Shown piece by piece: positions 1 through 5,343 of a stretch of 7,288 bases of DNA. The notes beneath the pieces are model-generated. The model was not told the origin of the DNA. It saw nothing but the letters and a program-made list of their open reading frames with translations, and searched no databases. Every line of letters starts with the position of its first letter. The first letter of the stretch is position 1. Position numbers and translations under genes: made by a program. The stretch comes from Ferruginibacter sp. (GTDB lineage: Bacteria > Bacteroidota > Bacteroidia > Chitinophagales > Chitinophagaceae). The stretch is from the NCBI GenBank assembly GCA_025357775.1, contig JANXOQ010000298.1, positions 1-7,288 of the forward strand. Direction: 5' to 3'.

Positions 1-165
1 TGGCTCAGAGGAGTACATCATAGCGTAAAAAATCTGCAACCGTACTTAGATGAGTATTGTTACAGGTTTAATAGAATAAAATCATTCGAAAGTATTTTCC
101 ATAATATTACTTGTAGAATGATTAAACATAAACCTGTTTATCTAACACAATTAAAAATGGAGTAA
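1..165 (+). CDS. IS1595-family transposase, C-terminal end (5' cut by window edge)
   Basis: The reading frame is open from the first base and ends at TAA 163-165, giving 54 residues. The segment contains WLRGVHHSVKNLQ followed by YLDEYCYRFNR, which matches the C-terminal end of the ISXO2-like DDE transposase domain of the IS1595 family (typical form W-x-K/R-G-x-H/Y-H-x-V-x-x-L-Q-x-Y-L-D-E-F/Y-x-x-R-F-N-R). Members cut and paste their own element using zinc-binding N-terminal and RNase H-like catalytic domains, both of which would lie to the left of the window. The usual C-terminal tail after the RFNR motif is present and ends normally, so the 3' end looks intact. Whether the whole element is complete or a fragment cannot be judged. 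I could not identify the right terminal inverted repeat because the left end is absent. Family call is from motif recognition. Confidence 0.8.
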   Translation, partial: WLRGVHHSVKNLQPYLDEYCYRFNRIKSFESIFHNITCRMIKHKPVYLTQLKME

Positions 166-516
166 GTAAATGCCTACTTCAATAAAAGAAATTTTTTCAA
201 ATTATTTATCGTTACAAATTTTGGTAAGTTGTTTTGATAAATAAAAATCATGATAACTCAATATTTAACCCTTCATTACTTATTTTCGCAATTAAATAAA
301 TGACGAGAAAAATTAAATATTAACGGAGTTCCAAAAAATTATCATAGACCATAGCCATTAAAACTCCACTTAGCCTCAGCTTTTGTTATTAAATAAAATA
401 AATATTGATAACATTTAAAAAATAATGAAAGAGACGAACCCGTTAATTGTTATTGGGTATTTTGTAACAGCTAACTCCAAAACCTATAATCACAAATTAA
501 ACCAGTAGAAAAACAA
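166..516. other. Non-coding spacer between transposase end and tex
   Basis: About 350 A/T-rich bases without a credible gene. The right end of the insertion sequence should fall in the first tens of bases after the transposase stop, but its terminal repeat cannot be recognised without the left end. A short inverted repeat, GGAGTT at 325-330 and AACTCC at 362-367, is the only paired element noted in the middle and may be chance. The last 60 bases carry the likely tex promoter. Confidence 0.6.
460..490 (+). promoter_or_regulatory. Probable tex promoter
   Basis: TTTTG at 460-464 and TATAAT at 485-490 are separated by 20 bases, which fits the Bacteroidota -33 (TTTG) and -7 spacing, although the -7 box does not end in the usual TTTG. 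The same bases also read as TTGTAA, 17 bases, TATAAT, the classical sigma-70 layout. Transcription would begin near 496-500 and leave a leader of about 20 bases before the tex ATG at 517. This is a pattern match only. Confidence 0.35.
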
Positions 517-2757
517 ATGTTCCAAAATATCATAGCCCAAAAGCTTTCTATAAAACCAACACAGGTAGAGATAGTATTACAATTACTAAGCGAAGGCAGT
601 ACCATACCTTTTATAGCAAGATATAGAAAAGACAGAACAGGTGCTTTAGATGAAGTGCAAATACAACAAATACAAGATGAAAATAAATTAATGAATGAGT
701 TTGCAGAACGCAAAACATTTATAGAAAAAACCATTTCAGAGCAAGGTAAAATGACGGGAGAATTGCAAGCAAAAATTGATGCTGCAATAACCATTACACA
801 ACTAGAAGATATTTATTTGCCTTACAAACAAAAGCGCAAAACAAAAGCAATAGTCGCAAAAGAAAATGGGTTGCAACCCTTGGCGGATATGCTTTTGGAG
901 CAAAATGATATTGATGTAGAAAAAGAAGCTGCTGCATTTATAAATGAAAAAGTATTAACCGTTGATACAGCTTTGCAAGGTGCTAGAGATATTATTGCAG
1001 AAACAGTAAATGAAGATATTAGCATAAGAGAAAAACTGCGAAGGTTTTTTGAAAAAGAGGGTTTGGTAAAAAGTACTGTGATTTCTGATAAAGAAATAGA
1101 AGCTATTAAATACAAAGATTATTTTGCTTTTTCTGAAAAAATTTCTACCATTCCATCACATAGAACGCTAGCAATATTGCGTGGGTTTTTGGAAGGATTT
1201 TTAAAAGTAGCTATAGAGCCATTAGAGGAAATAGCTTTAGAAATAATAGCAGATGTGTACATAAAAAGAATGAGTACTTGCAGCGAGCAAATACGCAAAG
1301 CCATCAAAGACAGCTATCGCCGCTTGTTGCAACCAAGTTTAGAAACGGAGTTTAGAACAGCATTAAAAAATGCAGCAGATGAAGAAGCAATTAATGTTTT
1401 TGCTGAAAATTTGCGCCAACTATTATTAAGCTCACCATTGGGTAGTAAAAAAATATTGGCTATAGACCCAGGCTACAGAACGGGCTGCAAAGTAGTATGT
1501 ATAGATGAAAAAGGAGAGTTGCAAAAAACTGCACTCATTTTTGTACACGAAAAAAACAGAATGGATGATGCTGAGCATACTATTCGTTCTTTAGTAAAAC
1601 AATACGAAATACAAGTTTTTGCCATTGGTGATGGCACTGCTGGTAGAGAAACAGAACAATTTATAAAAAAATTAAATATTGGGTTGCCAGTATATTTAGT
1701 AAACGAGGATGGTGCAAGTATTTACTCTGCATCGGAGATAGCTAGGCAAGAATTTCCTGACCAAGATATAACAATTAGAGGTGCGGTGAGCATAGGTCGT
1801 AGGCTAATGGACCCACTAGCAGAATTGGTAAAAATAGATCCGAAAAGTATTGGAGTAGGTCAATACCAGCATGATGTAAACCAACCAAGGCTTAAAGAAA
1901 AGCTTGACCAAACTGTGGTGAGTTGTGTTAATATTGTTGGTGTAAATTTAAACACCGCTAGCAAACATTTACTAAGCTATGTGAGTGGAATTGGGAGTAC
2001 AATTGCAGAAAATATTATAACCTATAGAAAGCAAGAAGGAAAATTTACTAACAGAAAACAATTATTAAAAGTACCTCGCCTTGGTGGCAAAGCTTATGAG
2101 CAATGTGCAGGTTTTTTACGCATACCTGGCGCACTTGATGTATTAGATGCGAGTGCTGTACACCCAGAGGCATACACACTCGTGCAACAAATGGCAAAAG
2201 ATATTAATGCAGATGTGAATACATTAATAGGCAATGAAGCTTTACTAAATACGATTGATAAAAAGAAATATATAAACGCCAGCTTTGGTTCGCATACGAT
2301 AAACGATATTATAAACGAATTAAAAAAGCCAGGGCTGGACCCAAGAAGTGAAGTACAGCTTTTTGAGTTTGCACAAATTTTTGGAATAGAGGATGTTAAA
2401 GTAGGAATGGAAGTGCCAGGAATTGTAACCAATCTTACTCGTTTTGGTGCATTTGTAGATATTGGAATAAAACAAGATGGCCTTGTACACGTATCTGAAA
2501 TAGCACATAAGTATATACAAGACCCAAGCGAAATGCTTAAGCTAAACCAACATGTAAAAGTAAAAGTAATGGAAGTAGATGTGGCTCGTAAGCGAATTGC
2601 TTTATCTATAAAACAAACAGAAGCAGCACCAGCACAACAAACTAGACCTTCGCAACATATACCAAAACCGAAGCAAAATTTTGCGACATCTGCAAAAGAA
2701 ATACAACCAGCTACCATGGATGATGCATTGGCTGCTCTTAGAAATAAGTTTAGATAA
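517..2757 (+). CDS. tex: Tex, S1-domain RNA-binding transcription accessory protein
   Basis: Encodes 746 residues, close to the 710-790 usual for Tex, a cytoplasmic nucleic-acid-binding protein linked to transcription and RNA metabolism whose exact role is unsettled. Domains run in the standard order. The N-terminal helical region has the signature TIPFIARYRKDRTGALDEVQ near residues 30-49 and LEDIYLPYK near 95-103. A YqgF/RNase H-like domain starts with ILAIDPGYRTG at 313-323, followed by AIGDGTAGRETEQF. The linker SIGVGQYQHDV leads into helix-hairpin-helix motifs at about 482-536. An S1 domain spans about 629-699 (VGMEVPGIV to ALSIK). The last 47 residues are a Gln/Pro-rich tail ending in DDALAALRNKFR. 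The ATG at 517 is chosen because the family's usual N-terminal sequence begins within a few residues; a stop lies in frame at 487-489. There is no Shine-Dalgarno sequence, only an A-rich leader. The stop is followed directly by the tRNA promoter, so tex appears to be a single-gene unit. Confidence 0.96.
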   Translation: MFQNIIAQKLSIKPTQVEIVLQLLSEGSTIPFIARYRKDRTGALDEVQIQQIQDENKLMNEFAERKTFIEKTISEQGKMTGELQAKIDAAITITQLEDIYLPYKQKRKTKAIVAKENGLQPLADMLLEQNDIDVEKEAAAFINEKVLTVDTALQGARDIIAETVNEDISIREKLRRFFEKEGLVKSTVISDKEIEAIKYKDYFAFSEKISTIPSHRTLAILRGFLEGFLKVAIEPLEEIALEIIADVYIKRMSTCSEQIRKAIKDSYRRLLQPSLETEFRTALKNAADEEAINVFAENLRQLLLSSPLGSKKILAIDPGYRTGCKVVCIDEKGELQKTALIFVHEKNRMDDAEHTIRSLVKQYEIQVFAIGDGTAGRETEQFIKKLNIGLPVYLVNEDGASIYSASEIARQEFPDQDITIRGAVSIGRRLMDPLAELVKIDPKSIGVGQYQHDVNQPRLKEKLDQTVVSCVNIVGVNLNTASKHLLSYVSGIGSTIAENIITYRKQEGKFTNRKQLLKVPRLGGKAYEQCAGFLRIPGALDVLDASAVHPEAYTLVQQMAKDINADVNTLIGNEALLNTIDKKKYINASFGSHTINDIINELKKPGLDPRSEVQLFEFAQIFGIEDVKVGMEVPGIVTNLTRFGAFVDIGIKQDGLVHVSEIAHKYIQDPSEMLKLNQHVKVKVMEVDVARKRIALSIKQTEAAPAQQTRPSQHIPKPKQNFATSAKEIQPATMDDALAALRNKFR

Positions 2758-2771
2758 TATATTTTAAAAAA

Positions 2772-2802
2772 TTTTGCAGAATAATTTTTCTCCTTATATT
2801 TG
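2772..2802 (+). promoter_or_regulatory. Bacteroidota-type promoter of tRNA-Val
   Basis: A perfect TAnnTTTG -7 box (TATATTTG) lies at 2795-2802, with TTTTG at 2772-2776 as the -33 element, 18 bases upstream. A start site about 7-10 bases after the -7 box falls at roughly 2809-2813, only a few bases before the mature tRNA 5' end at 2815. The position, immediately after the tex stop and just before the tRNA, supports a dedicated promoter. Confidence 0.7.
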
Positions 2803-2814
2803 CATTCTGTAAAG

Positions 2815-2889
2815 GGGAGTTTAGCTCAGTTGGTTTAGAGCATCTGCCTTACAAGCAGAGGGTCACAGGTTCGACTCCTGTAACTCCCA
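2815..2889 (+). tRNA. tRNA-Val (anticodon UAC)
   Basis: The 75-nt sequence folds as a full cloverleaf by eye. The acceptor stem GGGAGTT (2815-2821) pairs with AACTCCC (2882-2888), with discriminator A at 2889. The D stem is GCTC/GAGC (2824-2827 with 2838-2841). The anticodon stem is TCTGC/GCAGA (2843-2847 with 2855-2859) around the loop CTTACAA, giving anticodon TAC at 2850-2852. The T stem is ACAGG/CCTGT (2865-2869 with 2877-2881) around the loop TTCGACT. Every stem is perfectly paired. The 3' CCA is not encoded, since ACA follows CCC, so it must be added after transcription. The gene has its own promoter upstream and a strong terminator directly downstream, so it is a monocistronic unit. 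Confidence 0.97.
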
Positions 2890-2891
2890 CA

Positions 2892-2922
2892 AAGCTTCAC
2901 AAAATGTGAAGCTTATTTTTTT
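2892..2922 (+). terminator. Intrinsic terminator of tRNA-Val
   Basis: AAGCTTCACA at 2892-2901 and TGTGAAGCTT at 2905-2914 form a perfect 10-bp stem around a 3-nt AAA loop (or 9 bp around 5 nt). An A and then seven T residues (2916-2922) follow. It starts two bases after the tRNA 3' end, the usual arrangement for a single-tRNA transcript. Confidence 0.92.
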
Positions 2923-2925
2923 GCA

Positions 2926-3003
2926 TTAATATTCAGTTAAATTTTAATCCTCCCAATTCAAGATTAAAAAATGGCACAAGTTCGATATAAGTAACTGCCA
3001 CAA
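2926..3003 (+). pseudogene. Probable decayed tRNA copy 1 (tRNA-Val-like 3' half)
   Basis: The 3' part, 2972 to about 3005, matches the T-arm, acceptor 3' strand and first downstream bases of tRNA-Val at 24 of 34 ungapped positions by my count. Shared blocks are GTTCGA (2980-2985) and GTAACT (2991-2996), then CCACAAA. Upstream, TCAGTT at 2933-2938 sits roughly where the D-loop would be. TTTTAATC (2942-2949) pairs perfectly with GATTAAAA (2962-2969) at the place of the anticodon arm, but with a 12-nt loop. The T stem (ACAAG opposite TAAGT) no longer pairs and no 5' acceptor strand matches. It therefore should not function as a tRNA. The match is seen directly; descent from a tandem tRNA copy is inference. 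Confidence 0.5.
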
Positions 3004-3032
3004 AAGTCATCTTATCAATAAATGGCTTTTTT
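3002..3032 (+). terminator. Terminator-like hairpin after tRNA remnant 1
   Basis: Bases 3002-3010 (AAAAGTCAT) pair with 3022-3030 (ATGGCTTTT) over 9 bp with one G-U, around an 11-nt loop. The 3' arm runs into TTTTTT at 3027-3032. It occupies the same place relative to remnant 1 as the real terminator does relative to tRNA-Val, directly after CCACAAA. It is weaker than the functional one. Confidence 0.45.
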
Positions 3033-3133
3033 ATATAATGTATTTTACATACCTACATATTTAACCAAAAAAGCTAAAAAATATTAAATTGAAATAATTC
3101 TGATAATTTAGAGGAGTTATTGATAAAACAATT

Positions 3134-3177
3134 CTAGTCACTACGGCTACATATAAAAATTTAGTGATTAGGTTTTT
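3134..3177 (+). terminator. Unassigned terminator-like hairpin
   Basis: CTAGTCACTA (3134-3143) pairs with TAGTGATTAG (3162-3171) over 10 bp with one G-U. The loop is 18 nt, and GTTTTT follows at 3172-3177. No gene ends just upstream on the plus strand. It could be the terminator of another fully eroded tRNA-like unit or simply a chance hairpin in A/T-rich DNA. Confidence 0.35.
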
Positions 3178-3263
3178 GTATTCAATTTTTTTTAAAAAAT
3201 ACTAACAATAAACTGAGAGCAAAAATTAAAAACTGGAAAAGTATAAAAATAATTGAAAAGCTA

Positions 3264-3338
3264 ATTGGAATTTAGCAAAGTTGGACTAGTGCCTAAATAC
3301 TTGATAATATGGAGTGTCAAAACTTCGATTTTCCAATT
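3264..3338 (+). pseudogene. Probable decayed tRNA copy 2 (tRNA-sized, acceptor and D-arm recognisable)
   Basis: Bases 3266-3292 (TGGAATTTAGC onward) match tRNA-Val 2815-2841 at 20 of 27 positions without gaps, including TTTAGC, AGTTGG and TAG in the D-arm region. A T-loop-like TTCGATT follows at 3324-3330. ATTGGAA (3264-3270) pairs perfectly with TTCCAAT (3331-3337), giving a 7-bp acceptor-like stem that closes a 75-nt unit. The D stem has only three of four pairs, the T stem is poor, and no normal 5-bp anticodon stem forms, although TTGATAA at 3301-3307 resembles an anticodon loop. I call it a relic rather than a working tRNA. Covariance-model scoring would be needed to rule out a divergent functional tRNA. 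Confidence 0.45.
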
Positions 3339-3362
3339 GTGTTGTAATCAGCTGGGTAACTC

Positions 3363-3401
3363 CCTCAAAACCTAACAGAGTTGTGAGGTTTCTTATTTTT
3401 T
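3363..3401 (+). terminator. Terminator-like hairpin upstream of ubiD
   Basis: CCTCAAAAC (3363-3371) pairs with GTTGTGAGG (3380-3388) over 9 positions with one A-G mismatch, around an 8-nt loop. A T-rich tail, TTTCTTATTTTTT, follows at 3389-3401. The bases just before and overlapping it, GTAACTCCC at 3356-3364, are identical to the 3' end of the tRNA-Val acceptor strand (2880-2888). It would therefore sit after a tRNA 3' end, as the other two do. Confidence 0.5.
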
Positions 3402-3444
3402 ATATCAACCTTACTATATACAACTTCGTTTGTTTTTTATAAAT

Positions 3445-3452
3445 TAAATTTG
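3445..3452 (+). promoter_or_regulatory. -7 promoter element of ubiD
   Basis: TAAATTTG is a perfect TAnnTTTG -7 box, and it shares the extension TTTGCA with the tRNA-Val promoter. The expected -33 region around 3421-3426 has no clear TTTG; the only TTTG nearby (3429-3432) is just 12 bases upstream, which is too close. Transcription would start near 3459, leaving a leader of roughly 12 bases before the ATG at 3471. Confidence 0.55.
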
Positions 3453-3470
3453 CAATCTTAATTATAATAA

Positions 3471-5279
3471 ATGGCATACAATTCCTTAGAAGAATGTTTA
3501 ATAGACTTAGAAAATACAGGGCAACTTATTAGAATAAAAGAAGAAGTAGACCCTTACCTAGAAATGGCTGCCATACACTTGCGCATACATGAGGCTGGGG
3601 GAAAAACTATTCTTTTTGAAAAAGTAAAAGGCTCAAAGTATAAATCTGTATCTAATATCTATGGCACTTTAGAGCGAAGTGAATACATTTTTAGAAAAAC
3701 GCTTGATCATGTAAGAAACCTTATAGCACTAAAAAATGACCCCGTTGCTGCCATAAAAAAACCCTTTAAACATTTAGCCACTTTGGCGGCAGGTTTTAAA
3801 GCATTACCACTAAAGAATGCTATAAACAAACCTGTACTTTTTGAAGAAATAAATATTAGTGATTTGCCACAAATTGTGCATTGGCCAATGGATGGAGGTG
3901 CTTACGTAACGCTGCCACAAGTGTACACTGAAGATATAGATAAGCCCGGTATAATGAATGGTAACATGGGTATGTATCGTATACAGCTATCTGGCAATGA
4001 TTATGTAATGAACAAAGAAATTGGTTTGCATTATCAACTGCACAGAGGTATTGGTGTGCATCAAACGAAAGCCAATAAAAAAGGGCAACCACTAAAAGTT
4101 AGTATTTTTATAGGCGGCCCACCAGCTCATGCAGTAGCGGCTGTAATGCCACTGCCAGAGGGTTTGGGGGAAGCTACCTTTGCTGGTGCACTTGGTGGGC
4201 GTCGTTTTAGATATACTTATAAAGATGGTTTTTGTATAAGTACCGATGCTGACTTTGTAATAACAGGTACTGTAGAACCTTTGCAAAACAAACCTGAGGG
4301 CCCTTTTGGAGACCACTTAGGTTACTACAGTTTAAAGCACGAATTTCCATTAATGAAAGTGCATAAAGTATATGCAAAAAAAAATGCTATTTGGCCTTTT
4401 ACTGTAGTAGGAAGACCGCCGCAAGAAGATACAAGTTTTGGGCAACTAATACACTCAATTACTGGTAGTGCTTTGCAAAATGAAATACCTGGTTTAAGAG
4501 AAGTAAATGCTGTAGATGCAGCAGGGGTGCACCCTTTGCTACTTGCAATAGGTAGTGAGCGTTATACACCTTACACACCTGCTACACAACCAGCGGAAAT
4601 TCTAACCATTGCTAACCACATTTTAGGCACGGGGCAGCTAAGCCTTGCAAAGTTTTTATTTATTACTGCCGATGCTGATAATAAAATAGATACCCACCAC
4701 ATAAAAGAATATTTTATTTATTTGTTAGAACGAATAAATCTTCAAAGAGATATACACTTTTATACCAACACTACTATTGATACGCTTGATTATTCAGGTA
4801 CATCCATAAATAGTGGTAGCAAGGTAGTATTTGCTGCAAATGGAGTTGTAAAAAGAAACTTAGGCAATACCATTCCAGCTTTTTTAAATGATTATAATGG
4901 AACATTAATTATGGATGGTATTATTGCAATACAGTTAAAACCATTTACAAACTATGCTGCTGCAAAAGAAGAATTAAATATTTTAAATGAAAATTTAAAA
5001 CAAAAAACAAACGAACTTAATGCATTCCCAATTTTGGTATTGTGCGATGATGCAAAATTTGCAGCAGAAAAATTAAATAATTTTTTATGGCTTGCATTCA
5101 CAAGGTGTAATCCTTCGCATGATATTTATGGAGTAAATAGTTTTACAGAAAATAAACATTGGGGCTGCACTAGTGTTATATTTGATGCAAGAATAAAACC
5201 TCATAATGCACCACCATTGATATTAGATAAAAATGTAGAAAAAAGAGTAGATGAGATTTTAAAAAATGTGAAAATGTAA
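3471..5279 (+). CDS. ubiD: UbiD-family prenylated-FMN-dependent decarboxylase
   Basis: Encodes 602 residues. UbiD enzymes use prenylated FMN (made by UbiX-type prenyltransferases) to decarboxylate aromatic or alpha,beta-unsaturated acids in the cytoplasm. Hallmarks seen are NMGMYR at 165-170, HRGIGVH at 191-197, PLPEGLGEATFAGALGG at 227-243 and PEGPFGDHLGYY at 275-286, followed by GRPPQED at 314-320. By recalled alignment with E. coli UbiD, N165 and E234 match the metal ligands (N172, E241) and D281 the proton donor (D290), so catalysis should be intact. The protein is about 100 residues longer than E. coli UbiD; the extra C-terminal part resembles the preceding segment. The start is firm, because a TAA lies in frame immediately before the ATG. 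The substrate is uncertain. Bacteroidota typically use menaquinone rather than ubiquinone, so a role like MqnL of the futalosine route, or another aromatic acid, is possible. No ubiX or ubiA partner is visible in the window. Confidence 0.93.
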   Translation: MAYNSLEECLIDLENTGQLIRIKEEVDPYLEMAAIHLRIHEAGGKTILFEKVKGSKYKSVSNIYGTLERSEYIFRKTLDHVRNLIALKNDPVAAIKKPFKHLATLAAGFKALPLKNAINKPVLFEEINISDLPQIVHWPMDGGAYVTLPQVYTEDIDKPGIMNGNMGMYRIQLSGNDYVMNKEIGLHYQLHRGIGVHQTKANKKGQPLKVSIFIGGPPAHAVAAVMPLPEGLGEATFAGALGGRRFRYTYKDGFCISTDADFVITGTVEPLQNKPEGPFGDHLGYYSLKHEFPLMKVHKVYAKKNAIWPFTVVGRPPQEDTSFGQLIHSITGSALQNEIPGLREVNAVDAAGVHPLLLAIGSERYTPYTPATQPAEILTIANHILGTGQLSLAKFLFITADADNKIDTHHIKEYFIYLLERINLQRDIHFYTNTTIDTLDYSGTSINSGSKVVFAANGVVKRNLGNTIPAFLNDYNGTLIMDGIIAIQLKPFTNYAAAKEELNILNENLKQKTNELNAFPILVLCDDAKFAAEKLNNFLWLAFTRCNPSHDIYGVNSFTENKHWGCTSVIFDARIKPHNAPPLILDKNVEKRVDEILKNVKM

Positions 5280-5343
5280 AATATAAAATGTGGGAAATGT
5301 TTGGATTGAAGTACAACTTTTAAAATGTAAATAACGAGTAAAA

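Larger units (their letters stand above)
2923..3470. other. Gene-free spacer with tRNA-like remnants and repeated hairpins
   Basis: No protein-coding frame is credible here. The 548 bases hold two segments resembling the adjacent tRNA-Val (about 2926-3003 and 3264-3338), three terminator-like hairpins (3002-3032, 3134-3177, 3363-3401) and, at the right end, the ubiD -7 box. The stretch from about 3033 to 3133 is A/T-rich and shows nothing I can identify. Confidence 0.55.

Noticed and set aside
325..367. GGAGTT/AACTCC inverted repeat, considered as another tRNA-Val remnant or an IS end
   Set aside because: Only six pairs with a 31-base interior that contains no D-loop or T-loop sequence; chance is adequate in this composition.
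425..508. A 27-codon frame starting MKETNPLIVIGYF upstream of tex
   Set aside because: It is too short, has no recognisable family, overlaps the likely tex promoter and ends just before the tex start. An upstream leader peptide cannot be excluded but nothing supports it.
2094..2717. A 207-codon open frame on the minus strand inside tex
   Set aside because: It lies wholly antisense to the conserved HhH and S1 regions of Tex, has an unnatural Cys/Ser/Ile-rich composition and matches no family; it is a shadow of the coding strand.
5300..5327. TTTG (5300-5303) and TAAAATG (5321-5327) as a separate promoter for the GumN gene
   Set aside because: Spacing is 17 bases, shorter than usual, and the -7 box lacks TTTG. 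Read-through from ubiD across 64 bases is at least as likely.
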